Of a stretch of DNA of 44,975 bases, positions 18,465-26,013 are shown piece after piece; the stretch's first letter is position 1; each line of letters starts with the position of its first letter. The stretch is from contig JAGLSW010000583.1 of the NCBI GenBank assembly GCA_023135565.1, positions 1-44,975 of the forward strand. The letters are read 5' to 3'. Under the pieces are notes generated by a model, which had not been told where the DNA came from, ran no database searches, and saw only the letters and a program-made list of their open reading frames with translations. The position numbers and the translations under genes are program-made. This stretch comes from Candidatus Aminicenantota bacterium. Lineage in GTDB: Bacteria; Acidobacteriota; Aminicenantia; UBA2199.

Positions 18465-19127
18465 TTAAATGTCGTGAAAGACCCTGGCCACATATTGGCC
18501 AAAGCGCAGTGATTGAGACAAGGTTTCGTCTAAATCCCACAAAATCGATAGCTCAGGAATCTCCTCGGCATCGATACTTGCTTTAATTTTTTTGGCAATT
18601 TTTAATACTTCTTCGGTATCTGAAAGAGCCTTGCCGAATAATTCCTTGATTTCGCCCTTCTCGAGATAGCCTTTCACTTTGTCAAAAATGGGTTCATTTA
18701 ATCCATTTTTTTTCTGGAACCAGTCATAGTCGAAATTCAGAAGCTTTTCGATTACTACCGGGTCGTAAGGAGTATTGTCCGCCGCCTCTTTTAACATGGT
18801 GTATACCTCTTTTGCATTCTCCATTTTCTCAATCGCACGATCCAGGGTCATCCCGGCTTCACCATACTGTAAGCCGTCTAATTCCGCAAGCTCGATTAAT
18901 TTTAAAAAATGGAGGAAATCCGAATATGAACCCAGGAAATAACCGGCCCCTTCGATAACATAGCCATTTAGGGTTTCGGTAGTAGAGGAACTACTTTCTC
19001 CACTTCCGCAAAGGCCTTTTGGCGCTTCATTGTAGTAGATTACAGCCGTTGAATACAGGGAAAACAGTAAAAGAACCGCGGCCCCTAAGAAAATTTTTGA
19101 CAAAGTGTTTTTGTTTCGATCTGTCAT
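18465..19127 (-). CDS. Membrane-anchored hypothetical protein, partner of the ABC protein
   Basis: A 220-aa protein with one N-terminal membrane helix (about residues 11-28, IFLGAAVLLLFSLYSTAV), then a Ser/Thr-rich linker (SGESSSSTTE) and an all-helical acidic domain placed outside the cytoplasmic membrane by the signal-anchor. I know no family for it. It lies 12 bases upstream of the permease/pseudo-ATPase gene on the same strand and shares its promoter (19273-19301), so the two probably form a complex. It could be a periplasmic accessory subunit. Confidence 0.65.
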   Translation of the reverse strand: MTDRNKNTLSKIFLGAAVLLLFSLYSTAVIYYNEAPKGLCGSGESSSSTTETLNGYVIEGAGYFLGSYSDFLHFLKLIELAELDGLQYGEAGMTLDRAIEKMENAKEVYTMLKEAADNTPYDPVVIEKLLNFDYDWFQKKNGLNEPIFDKVKGYLEKGEIKELFGKALSDTEEVLKIAKKIKASIDAEEIPELSILWDLDETLSQSLRFGQYVARVFHDI

Positions 19128-19266
19128 AAGACGCTCCTATCGTTAATTTTATTTTTTTAAACTGGTTAATTAAATAAAGTAAAGATTTGGTGTTTAGATA
19201 GGATGTGTCTGCTATAGACACCCAACTTAACCTTAAGTCCATATGTTAACCCTCTCTTGAGATAAG
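19128..19266 (-). promoter_or_regulatory. Leader with two inverted repeats upstream of the ABC pair
   Basis: The expected transcript from the promoter at 19273-19301 has an untranslated leader of about 140 bases. It holds GTGTCT-GCTAT-AGACAC (19205-19221), a perfect 6-bp hairpin, and ACTTAA-CC-TTAAGT (19225-19238), a perfect 6-bp inverted repeat. Either could be an operator or an RNA element. The remaining gap up to 19395 is T-rich with no gene. Confidence 0.4.
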
Positions 19267-19272
19267 ACAAAG

Positions 19273-19301
19273 GTTATAACATAACAAAAGGGATATTGCA
19301 A
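19273..19301 (-). promoter_or_regulatory. Promoter of the ABC/membrane protein pair
   Basis: Read on the minus strand: TTGCAA (19301-19296), 17-base spacer, TATAAC (19278-19273), with TG one base before the -10 hexamer (extended -10). Confidence 0.6.
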
Positions 19302-19395
19302 GTTTTTTTTATTTTTTTTATTTTTTTAACAAAATTAGACTTTCATATGGTGAAATCCAGGTAGTTCAAGATTTTTATTTTCGGCTTCCCCATTA

Positions 19396-19424
19396 CTTGA
19401 AATAATTCTTAAAAAATGGGATAA
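19396..19424 (+). promoter_or_regulatory. Promoter of the kinase with DUF1566 domain
   Basis: TTGAAA (19396-19401), 17-base spacer, GATAAT (19419-19424) preceded by TGG, an extended -10. The string TGGGATAATCTAA is identical in the promoter of the kinase at 21830. AGGAGG at 19440-19445 serves the ATG at 19452. Confidence 0.7.
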
Positions 19425-19451
19425 TCTAATCGGCGAATTAGGAGGAAAAAT

Positions 19452-21134
19452 ATGGATGAATATCCAGCGTTTCCAGGTTGTAAGATCGTAGGTGTGTTGG
19501 GCAAGGGGGGTATGGCAACCGTTTACTTAGCTACCCAGGATAAACTAAAGCGGAAAGTAGCAATCAAAGTTCTGCATTCTTCACTCTTGAAGAACAAAGA
19601 AACTGCGAATAATTTTAAAAAGGAAGCAAAAACCGCAGCCGGTTTTTCTCATTCGAATATTGTACAGATTTTCGATACCGGGAAAGCAGGGGATCATCAC
19701 TATATTATCATGGAGTACCTGGATACGTCTTTAAGAGACCGCATGGAGCGGAACCTGGGTAAGATGCCCGAACAACTTGCCCTGGATATTGTAGAAAAGA
19801 TAATGGAAGCATTGGATTACGCCCATTTCCAGGGTGTTTATCACCGGGATATTAAGCCGGAAAATATTATGTTTAGACACGATAGTACGCCGGTGTTGGT
19901 GGATTTTGGTATTTCATGCGTATCGGTTCCAAACGATCAATTTGAAAAGGTTAGTGGGATAGCGGGTACTGTTGATTATATGAGTCCCGAGCAATGTAGG
20001 GGACAAAAAAATGTGGATGACCGCAGCGATGTCTATTCTTTAGGGGTGTTGTTGTATGAGATGCTTACCGGTGAAAAACCTTATAAAGGGGATTCATATA
20101 TATCTGTGGCTCTTAAGCACATGGAAGAACCGGTGCCCCGACTTCCTGGGGAGTTTAGTCGCTATCAACCCTTAATAGATAAAATGATGGCCAAAGATAG
20201 GGAAGAGCGCCTCTCCAGTGCTCCCCAATTCGATAAATTACTCTATAGTATCTTGAGCGGTCCCGCTGCTACTTCTACTCCGTCAGTTGATTCAGCGCAA
20301 GCAGCAGAAAAAACAATTCCGGCAGCAGAACCGCCCCTTGAACAGTCGGAGGAAGTCGTCCCATCCAGCCGGGAGTTGGAACCGGCTAGCTCAATTTCAA
20401 GAGCGGCTTTAGGAATTGTAAAATCGTTAGTTAATAACTTCCCGGAGCCTATCAAGAAAAAATTGGATTTATTTATGGAATTTCCTCTCAAGAAAAGGTT
20501 GGTTTTGGGAAGCTTCCTGGTAGTGATAATTTTATTGATGGCGATCATATTGTTTGTCCCCGGTAATGGCTCGAAAAATGGGATCAAAAAAGATAATAAT
20601 GCCTATGCACAGGCAGTTTCTAAAAATACCATGAAACTGCGTTCTGGATATAAGAATGATTTGAGTGAGCAGGCTGTGGCGGCTATGATTCAAAGGCGTG
20701 GTTTTTTTGAGAAAAAAATAAATAAGAGCGCCGATTTTAAGTGCGATTATCAGACTTCAGTTAAAGAAAGGGGCGAAATGATCGTGATCTATAACAAAAC
20801 AGCCTTCGTGTGGCACGGTGAAAAAATGCCGGATAATTTGACTCTCCAGGAAGCGGAAGAGCGGCTCGAAAACTTGAACAACCGTGGCTATGGTGGATAC
20901 GATGACTGGCGCTTTCCTACTATCGAGGAGGCGGCATCATTGTTGAGAAAAACGAAAAACAGGGAAGGACTGCATATTGATTCCGCTTTTTCAAGAAGCC
21001 CCAGGAGTATTTGGACTAAAGATTCTATTATCCCGGGGGAATACTGGATAGTGAATTTTTATTCAGGAACTATAGAATTATCCTCCGAAAATTGGAAACA
21101 CTCACTGCGCCCGGTGCGCTCCTTTTTTGAATGA
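19452..21134 (+). CDS. Membrane Ser/Thr protein kinase with extracytoplasmic DUF1566 domain
   Basis: A 560-aa protein. Residues 10-275 are a Hanks-type kinase: GKGGMATVY loop, VAIKVL with the ATP-binding Lys, HRDIKPEN near 131-138, VDFGIS, GTVDYMSPEQC and RSDVYSLG. A Ser/Pro/Ala-rich linker leads to one membrane helix (about 350-372, VLGSFLVVIILLMAIILFV). Beyond it, outside the cytoplasm, lies a DUF1566 (Lcl C-terminal-like) domain at about 425-560 with LTLQEAEERLENLN, GGYDDWRFPTIEEA and HSLRPVRS. Known: this layout is a transmembrane sensor kinase. Inferred: the outer domain senses a wall or external signal. It shares promoter sequence and kinase-domain sequence with the gene at 21830, with hicBA in between. 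Confidence 0.85.
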   Translation: MDEYPAFPGCKIVGVLGKGGMATVYLATQDKLKRKVAIKVLHSSLLKNKETANNFKKEAKTAAGFSHSNIVQIFDTGKAGDHHYIIMEYLDTSLRDRMERNLGKMPEQLALDIVEKIMEALDYAHFQGVYHRDIKPENIMFRHDSTPVLVDFGISCVSVPNDQFEKVSGIAGTVDYMSPEQCRGQKNVDDRSDVYSLGVLLYEMLTGEKPYKGDSYISVALKHMEEPVPRLPGEFSRYQPLIDKMMAKDREERLSSAPQFDKLLYSILSGPAATSTPSVDSAQAAEKTIPAAEPPLEQSEEVVPSSRELEPASSISRAALGIVKSLVNNFPEPIKKKLDLFMEFPLKKRLVLGSFLVVIILLMAIILFVPGNGSKNGIKKDNNAYAQAVSKNTMKLRSGYKNDLSEQAVAAMIQRRGFFEKKINKSADFKCDYQTSVKERGEMIVIYNKTAFVWHGEKMPDNLTLQEAEERLENLNNRGYGGYDDWRFPTIEEAASLLRKTKNREGLHIDSAFSRSPRSIWTKDSIIPGEYWIVNFYSGTIELSSENWKHSLRPVRSFFE

Positions 21135-21141
21135 AATCGTA

Positions 21142-21160
21142 CCGGGATAGATAGTCCCGG
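21142..21160 (+). terminator. Hairpin after kinase gene
   Basis: CCGGGA-TAGATAG-TCCCGG, a 6-bp perfect stem eight bases after the kinase stop. No T-run follows, so it may be a weak terminator or an mRNA 3' end stabiliser. Nothing else is visible between here and hicA. Confidence 0.4.
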
Positions 21161-21256
21161 CCCAGGCATTCAGCCAACAGCTTCGTATTACCTCGATTGT
21201 TTCGTTTCCGGGTGAGAACTCGTTATCATAAATGATTATCCCCTATAATTGCCGGG

Positions 21257-21472
21257 TTAAATTAACTCTTTTAATTCTTCTATTGTAACATTAGCCTTTT
21301 TCAGGATATTGTTGAGTGTTCCCTTTTTTAGCTCCTTGTGATATGGAACGATGACGGATTTGTTTTTAGATAGGTTGTGCATAAAAATATGGCTGCCTCG
21401 TTGATGGTCAACAATGTAGCCTATTCTTCTTAATGCCTTCACTACTTGCTTACCGGAAAATGTTTTACTCAG
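21257..21472 (-). CDS. hicA: HicA-type mRNA interferase toxin
   Basis: A 71-aa HicA protein if it starts at the CTG at 21472: [18 protein letters not shown], then QRGSH with the catalytic His, and [17 protein letters not shown]. The FSGK start of the family lies upstream of the first usable GTG (21442), so that GTG would truncate the conserved N-terminus. There is no ATG in frame. The CTG overlaps the hicB stop (CTGA), a coupled arrangement like ATGA. Known: HicA is a dsRBD-like ribonuclease that cleaves mRNA and is neutralised by HicB. Here the antitoxin comes first. The start codon is my inference. Confidence 0.8.
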   Translation of the reverse strand: MSKTFSGKQVVKALRRIGYIVDHQRGSHIFMHNLSKNKSVIVPYHKELKKGTLNNILKKANVTIEELKELI

Positions 21473-21684
21473 AGTCGTATCTCCAACTCCTGCATAATAA
21501 CCCCGGGCTTCGATTTTATTTGATTGAGTTTTTCAAGACCTTCGAGATAGCAGATGATGGCTTCATGAGCGTTTTCTATGGCTTCTTGTTCTGAATCTCC
21601 CTGGGTAAAACACCCGTCTAAGGCCGGGACACTCACATTGTAACCACCTTCTTCCGCAGGCTCTAAAATAATATTAAATCTCAT
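21469..21684 (-). CDS. hicB: HicB-type antitoxin
   Basis: A 71-aa protein beginning [20 protein letters not shown], then [23 protein letters not shown]: the RNase H-like HicB fold. The frame is open further upstream, but the ATG at 21684 is preceded by GGAG at a good distance and starts the conserved domain. There is no C-terminal DNA-binding domain, so repression may rely on the complex or another factor. It is the first gene of the hicBA transcript from the promoter at 21704-21732. Confidence 0.85.
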   Translation of the reverse strand: MRFNIILEPAEEGGYNVSVPALDGCFTQGDSEQEAIENAHEAIICYLEGLEKLNQIKSKPGVIMQELEIRL

Positions 21685-21703
21685 TTTTTTATTCTCCAAA
21701 ATA

Positions 21704-21732
21704 AATATACTGGAAAATTTCCGATTTGTCAA
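21704..21732 (-). promoter_or_regulatory. hicBA promoter with internal palindrome
   Basis: On the minus strand: TTGACA (21732-21727), 17-base spacer, TATATT (21709-21704). Within the spacer GGAAA-A-TTTCC (21712-21722) is a near-perfect palindrome and a likely operator. It is divergent from the kinase promoter at 21776-21804. Confidence 0.65.
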
Positions 21733-21775
21733 TAGCAGCCCGCGGCAAAATAATAAAGAGAATTGCTCTAATCTC

Positions 21776-21804
21776 TTGCAATCCACTAAAAAACATGGGA
21801 TAAT
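21776..21804 (+). promoter_or_regulatory. Promoter of the second kinase
   Basis: TTGCAA (21776-21781), 17-base spacer, GATAAT (21799-21804) with TGG before it. TGGGATAATCTAA is shared with the promoter at 19396-19424. GGAGG at 21820-21824 serves the ATG at 21830. Confidence 0.7.
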
Positions 21805-21829
21805 CTAAACGCTGTGTTCGGAGGATATA

Positions 21830-22642
21830 ATGGCTGACTTTCCTGATATTCCAGGATGCGAAATCATCGCCGACATGAAAGAAGGCGGTATGGCAACTAT
21901 CTATTTAGGCATCCAGAGAACTCTAAACCGGAAAGTAGCCGTCAAAGTCCTACAGCCCTCCTTCCTAAAAAATGAAGACGCTTCCGCCCGTTTCCAGAGA
22001 GAAGCAAAAACCGCGGCCGCAATACCTCATTCCAATATTATCCAGATTTTCGACGCCGGCACTATGGGAGATAGCCACTACATCGTGATGGAGTACTTAG
22101 AAGAGTCCTTAAGGGAACGGTTAGACCGCAGCCGCGAAAAAAGAATGCACCCGGAAATAGCTTTAGACATCATCGAAACCCTGGTAAGAGCTTTAGATTA
22201 CTCCCACTTCCGGGGCATCCTGCACCGCGATATTAAACCGGAAAATATCATGTTCAGACCGGACAGCACACCGGTGTTAGTGGATTTCGGCATCGCCCGG
22301 GTAGAAGATGCCTCCGACAGGTTGACCAAATACGACACCATAATGGGAACCGCCGACTATATGAGCCCGGAACAATGTAGAGCGCAGCGGGATATAGATG
22401 GCCGCACCGATATGTATTCCTTAGGTATAGTGCTCTTCGAGATGCTGGCCGGAAAAAGGCCTTTTGGCGGCGGACAAATATCGGTGGCTATCCAACATAT
22501 CGAACAACCGATACCGGAACTGCCGGAACCCGTTCGCCGTTACCAGCCCCTGGTCAATAAAATGATGGCGAAAGATAGAGAGGAACGCCTGGCTAACGCG
22601 CCTGAATTCGATAAACTGTTTTATGATATCCTGACTACTTAG
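21830..22642 (+). CDS. Soluble Ser/Thr protein kinase, kinase domain only
   Basis: A 270-aa protein that is essentially a bare Hanks kinase domain: KEGGMATIY loop, VAVKVL, HRDIKPEN, VDFGIAR, GTADYMSPEQC and RTDMYSLG. The ending PEFDKLFYDILTT matches the end of the kinase domain at 19452 (PQFDKLLYSILSG), but there is no linker, membrane helix or sensor domain. All catalytic residues are present. It probably arose from the membrane kinase by duplication with loss or absence of the C-terminal part. It is cytoplasmic; the substrate is unknown. Confidence 0.85.
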   Translation: MADFPDIPGCEIIADMKEGGMATIYLGIQRTLNRKVAVKVLQPSFLKNEDASARFQREAKTAAAIPHSNIIQIFDAGTMGDSHYIVMEYLEESLRERLDRSREKRMHPEIALDIIETLVRALDYSHFRGILHRDIKPENIMFRPDSTPVLVDFGIARVEDASDRLTKYDTIMGTADYMSPEQCRAQRDIDGRTDMYSLGIVLFEMLAGKRPFGGGQISVAIQHIEQPIPELPEPVRRYQPLVNKMMAKDREERLANAPEFDKLFYDILTT

Positions 22643-22662
22643 CCCCCGCCGCTTTATCCCCT

Positions 22663-22701
22663 CCCCACGTGGTGGTCTTATTGGTAGGGGTGCCGCCCCC
22701 C
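22663..22701. repeat. Hairpin-rich intergenic element (possible family 2 relative)
   Basis: CCCCACGTGGTGG contains the palindrome CCACGTGG (22665-22672), followed by TCTTATTGGTAGGGGTGCCGCCCCCC, which loosely resembles the ATCCTATGAGGGGCTGCTCCCCC part of the family 2 copy at 3257. It sits between the kinase stop and the lipA promoter. Confidence 0.4.
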
Positions 22702-22749
22702 TTCGTGGTAAGAATAGCCCATAGTAATTTTGAGAGAAGAAATAAACCA

Positions 22750-22778
22750 TTGACATCACTTGCGGTTTGTAATACAAT
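22750..22778 (+). promoter_or_regulatory. Strong promoter upstream of lipA
   Basis: TTGACA (22750-22755), exactly 17 bases, TACAAT (22773-22778): a near-consensus sigma70 promoter. Transcription would begin near 22785, about 130 bases before the lipA ATG. Confidence 0.7.
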
Positions 22779-22784
22779 CTACAA

Positions 22785-22913
22785 TTCCGGGGGGACTCCC
22801 GGTTTAGACAGAAGACAGGCTTTCCCCGGGACTGCGTCCGGGAAAAGAACCGCCTAACGACGGGACGTGAATTATGGCGAACATGTTCACCGATACCGCC
22901 ATGTAGTGGCACA
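22785..22913 (+). other. Structured lipA leader
   Basis: The untranslated leader folds into at least two hairpins: CTTTCCCCGGGAC-TGC-GTCCGGGAAAAG (about 22829-22856, one mismatch and one bulge) and ATGGCG paired with CGCCAT near 22875-22904. No clear Shine-Dalgarno site precedes the lipA ATG. It matches no riboswitch or ncRNA class I know. It could be a regulatory leader or a separate small RNA. Confidence 0.4.
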
Positions 22914-23804
22914 ATGAAAACGGAAACGGATTTTAAAACCAGGAACGCAAAGCCCAAATGGCTCAAAGCCAGTATCCCATCGGGAGAAAACTATTTCAAG
23001 ATAAAAAAAGAATTGGAACGGAAAAATCTAAGCACTATCTGCCGCAGCGCTAAGTGTCCCAATATTTCGGAATGCTGGAATAACCACCACGCTACTTTCT
23101 TAATCATGGGCGATACCTGCTCCCGGGCCTGTTCTTTTTGCTCGGTAAAAAAAGGCAGTCCCCGGCCTCTGCACCCGGAGGAAGCGGATAGAATACTGGA
23201 AATGGTGGAGATCATGAGGACAAAGTATGTGGTCATTACTTCAGTTACCCGCGACGATCTCGAAGACGGAGGCAGCGCGCATTTCGCCGCTGTGATTAAA
23301 AAAATTAAGAGCAGCGGGCGCGATCTAAAATTAGAAGTGCTGATCCCCGATTTTAAAGGCAATAAGGAACACTTAGACAGGGTTTTCGCAGCGGGAGCGG
23401 ATGTGTTGAATCACAATTTAGAGACCGTAAAATCCCTGTATGAAAAGGTAAATAGAAAACCGCAAAACTACTATGTGTCCTTAAGCGTTTTAAAAGCAGC
23501 CAAAGAGAAACAACCGGTTACCAAGTCGGGGATAATGGTCGGCTTAGGAGAAACAAAAGCAGACCTGGATGAGTTGTTCCATGATCTCAGGGAGAATGGC
23601 GTGGGCCTGCTGACCATAGGTCAATACCTGCAGCCCACGGCGGAGAACCTGCCGGTGGCGAAATTTTATTCTCCCGGGGAATTCGAGGAGTTAAAAAAAA
23701 CAGCTCTTTCTTTCGGATTTGCCGCGGTTGAAGCAGGACCTTTTGTAAGAAGCTCTTATAATGCCGGCCGGATGTATCGCCAGGGCTTAGGGAAGGGCGG
23801 ATGA
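22914..23804 (+). CDS. lipA: Lipoyl synthase
   Basis: A 296-aa radical SAM enzyme that inserts two sulfur atoms into the octanoyl chain on lipoyl-dependent proteins. It has both iron-sulfur motifs: the auxiliary cluster CRSAKCPNISEC and the radical SAM CSRACSFC, plus VTRDDLEDGG, HNLETV, GIMVGLGE, LTIGQYLQP and the C-terminal RSSYNAG whose Ser binds the auxiliary cluster. Full family length. It is preceded by a strong promoter and a structured leader without an evident ribosome-binding site. No lipB or lplA is adjacent. Confidence 0.95.
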   Translation: MKTETDFKTRNAKPKWLKASIPSGENYFKIKKELERKNLSTICRSAKCPNISECWNNHHATFLIMGDTCSRACSFCSVKKGSPRPLHPEEADRILEMVEIMRTKYVVITSVTRDDLEDGGSAHFAAVIKKIKSSGRDLKLEVLIPDFKGNKEHLDRVFAAGADVLNHNLETVKSLYEKVNRKPQNYYVSLSVLKAAKEKQPVTKSGIMVGLGETKADLDELFHDLRENGVGLLTIGQYLQPTAENLPVAKFYSPGEFEELKKTALSFGFAAVEAGPFVRSSYNAGRMYRQGLGKGG

Positions 23805-23848
23805 AGAAAAAAAAATTTACAAACTTTTACGAAGTCTCGATAAAAAGC

Positions 23849-23877
23849 TTGAATATCTTGACAAAAACAGCTATACT
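23849..23877 (+). promoter_or_regulatory. Promoter of the metallophosphoesterase operon
   Basis: TTGAAT (23849-23854), 17-base spacer, TATACT (23872-23877). A better -35 string TTGACA lies at 23858-23863 but has no -10 at the right distance. AAGG precedes the ATG at 23919. Confidence 0.5.
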
Positions 23878-23918
23878 TAGAGTTTAAAAGGAAAAAGATA
23901 ACTGCAAAAAGGTAATGT

Positions 23919-24656
23919 ATGAAATATTTGATATTTAGCGACATACACAGCAACTTAGATAGCCTGGAGAATTTACTGAGCTTAAAGAAAGCCAATGAAG
24001 TCGATAAATATCTATTTTTAGGCGACCTGGTGGGTTATGGCGCCAATCCCAATGAGACCATAGAGCTTTTTAGAACCATAAAAAAATTGCATTATGTAAG
24101 AGGTAATCATGACAAAGTGATCGCAGGTCTGGAATCTTCTTCGCTTTTTAACCCGGTGGCTGCTTTTTCCGCCGAGTGGAGTAAGATACAGATCAGCGAC
24201 GATAACCAACTGTTCTTAAAGAATGCAAAAAGAGGACCGGAGATCGTAGATCATTTTATCACCATATGTCATGGTTCTACTTTTGATGAAGATTATTATG
24301 TGTTCTCCATGTTCGAGGCAGTGGAATCTTTTAAATTTATGGAAACCCAGGTGGGTTTTTTCGGGCATACCCATTTCCCTATCATTTACTTGCTCAGGAA
24401 CGATAAAATCGACATCGTACCCCTGAGCAATAATACCAGAATAAAACTCGATCCCAATACCAGGTATCTTATTAATCCCGGTTCTGTCGGCCAACCCAGG
24501 GATAAAGACCCCAACCCCAGTTTTGTGGTTTTCGATTCTACCAGGAAAGAGATCAATTTCATGAGGTACTCATATAATGTCAAGAAAACTCAGAAAAAAA
24601 TCAGGGAAGTCGGCCTGCCGGAAATATTGGCCAGCCGCTTAGAGTCGGGGATATAA
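23919..24656 (+). CDS. Metallophosphoesterase (calcineurin-like, YfcE-type)
   Basis: A 245-aa protein with all the metal-binding motifs of the family: FSDIHSN at the N-terminus, FLGDLVGYG, VRGNHD, ICHGS and FGHTHFP, and NPGSVGQPRD as in YfcE-like phosphodiesterases. Dinuclear metal active site intact; cytoplasmic. The substrate cannot be told from sequence: cyclic nucleotide and protein phosphatase activities both occur in this group. The latter would fit the kinase-rich region, but that is only context. Followed at 22 bases by the GAF-like gene, probably an operon. Confidence 0.85.
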   Translation: MKYLIFSDIHSNLDSLENLLSLKKANEVDKYLFLGDLVGYGANPNETIELFRTIKKLHYVRGNHDKVIAGLESSSLFNPVAAFSAEWSKIQISDDNQLFLKNAKRGPEIVDHFITICHGSTFDEDYYVFSMFEAVESFKFMETQVGFFGHTHFPIIYLLRNDKIDIVPLSNNTRIKLDPNTRYLINPGSVGQPRDKDPNPSFVVFDSTRKEINFMRYSYNVKKTQKKIREVGLPEILASRLESGI

Positions 24657-24677
24657 ATAAAACCATGGAGTATTACA

Positions 24678-25730
24678 ATGGGCAATGAAGCAATCAAAGG
24701 TGTAATCGACAAGATTTTGAATGAAAAGAGAAGTTTGATCCAGTTAAAGATCGATAAGGTAAAAAACAACATTTCAGCCCAGTTAGAACAACTGAAAGAA
24801 TTAAAAGAATTAGCGCAGGTTAAGATTCCCGCCGGTTTAGATATGGGCGCTGGAGCCACCGAACAGGTAGGCTCTATCCACCGGGCTATTATGAAAGTAT
24901 CCACTGCCGATAACCAGTTGAACTTAATCAACAGCCTGCTGGAAGGACTCAACTATTTTTGTACCAGGGCGGCTCTCTTCTTGATCAAGGGGGACAAATT
25001 AGTGGGCTGGAAAGGTACAGGATTTTCCAATCATGGCGTGGGAATTAAAGATGAAGAAGTGAAAAAGATATTCTTCTCCTATTCCGCCAATACGGTTTTC
25101 AAACGTGTGCTGGAAACCAAAGAATCTTATTCAGGAGCTCCCTTATCGGAGCCGGACGACCACCTGATTTTCAGCCGGTTAGGGGGCAAAAACCCGCAGA
25201 TGATCTACGTACTGCCTTTTTTTGTCAAAGGTAAACCCCAGGCGGTTATCTACACAGACTCTTTCGGCGGCAAAGCAATCGGGAAAAAAGAAGTGGAGAT
25301 GGTCTCCATTGTCGGTGAGATGAGTCTCGATCTCCTTCCCTTGAGGCAAAAGATGCTTTCCCGGGTAAGGACCAGGGAGTTTGTGGAAGAAGAACCGGGA
25401 GCGCCGTCGCCCGCACCGTCGCCCGCTCCGGCGGAAGAGTATCCCGGGGATGATAATGAAATCACCCTACCGTCGGTCAAAGAGAGCGACCCGGAAAGAT
25501 TGGCCCGGGTAATCATCAATGACATTGTGCTTTACAATAAGAAACAGGTGGAGGAGGGCAGGCAAAAGAGAGTACTTTTCAAAGGCCCCTTAGAAGTTAC
25601 GATCATGCAAGCCAAGGAATTATACCTGATTAAATACAACGACCTGTCGATTTTTGAGAGGCAGTTGGTCAAGCAGTTGGCAAAAGGAGACAAAGACGCA
25701 TTAAGAGGTTTTAAGTTTGAAACCCTATAA
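24678..25730 (+). CDS. GAF-like domain protein of unknown function
   Basis: A 350-aa soluble protein. Residues 1-80 are coiled coil (KNNISAQLEQLKELKELAQ). Residues 85-225 look like a GAF-type fold (LNLINSLLEGLNYFCTRAALFLI, YVLPFFVKGKPQAVIYTDSF). A Pro/Ala/Ser-rich linker (PSPAPSPAPAE) follows, then a C-terminal helical domain of about 90 residues (DPERLARVIINDIVLYNKKQ). GGAG precedes the ATG. It is in an operon with the phosphoesterase and is followed by a clear terminator. No ligand can be assigned. Confidence 0.65.
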   Translation: MGNEAIKGVIDKILNEKRSLIQLKIDKVKNNISAQLEQLKELKELAQVKIPAGLDMGAGATEQVGSIHRAIMKVSTADNQLNLINSLLEGLNYFCTRAALFLIKGDKLVGWKGTGFSNHGVGIKDEEVKKIFFSYSANTVFKRVLETKESYSGAPLSEPDDHLIFSRLGGKNPQMIYVLPFFVKGKPQAVIYTDSFGGKAIGKKEVEMVSIVGEMSLDLLPLRQKMLSRVRTREFVEEEPGAPSPAPSPAPAEEYPGDDNEITLPSVKESDPERLARVIINDIVLYNKKQVEEGRQKRVLFKGPLEVTIMQAKELYLIKYNDLSIFERQLVKQLAKGDKDALRGFKFETL

Positions 25731-25806
25731 AACCTGGGAGCCGGTATCCCCAGCCTATGCCAATACATGGCGGTAAAAAACAACATGTTGTACATATTTC
25801 AATTAC

Positions 25807-25829
25807 CCACCGCAAGGTGGTTTTTTTTT
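25807..25829 (+). terminator. Intrinsic terminator
   Basis: CCACC-GCAA-GGTGG followed directly by nine Ts. It ends the phosphoesterase/GAF operon. The rest of the gap to 26013 holds no gene that I can see, apart from the palindrome CAACATGTTG at 25781-25790. Confidence 0.85.
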
Positions 25830-26013
25830 AAGCTAAGTCTTAAAAAACACTTAAAAATATAAGGAATTTTTCGGATGCCGCGAATAGAAAAAGAGGTTGT
25901 TTATTCTGCCGGACTTTTGCAGGGTAGGGAGCGCCGCTGCTGCCGGTCTACCCACGGGCACGCACGGACATGGACTATAAGGCCGGTAAAAGGGACGGGG
26001 AAACAAAAAAAAT

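Noticed and set aside
3401-19127. Prophage or integrative element
   Set aside because: No integrase, structural phage genes, tRNA edge or attachment repeats seen; only the base composition differs.
22785-22913. 6S RNA, SRP RNA or tRNA before lipA
   Set aside because: The folding does not show a long closed helix with a central bubble, the SRP tetraloop domain or a tRNA cloverleaf; kept only as a structured leader.
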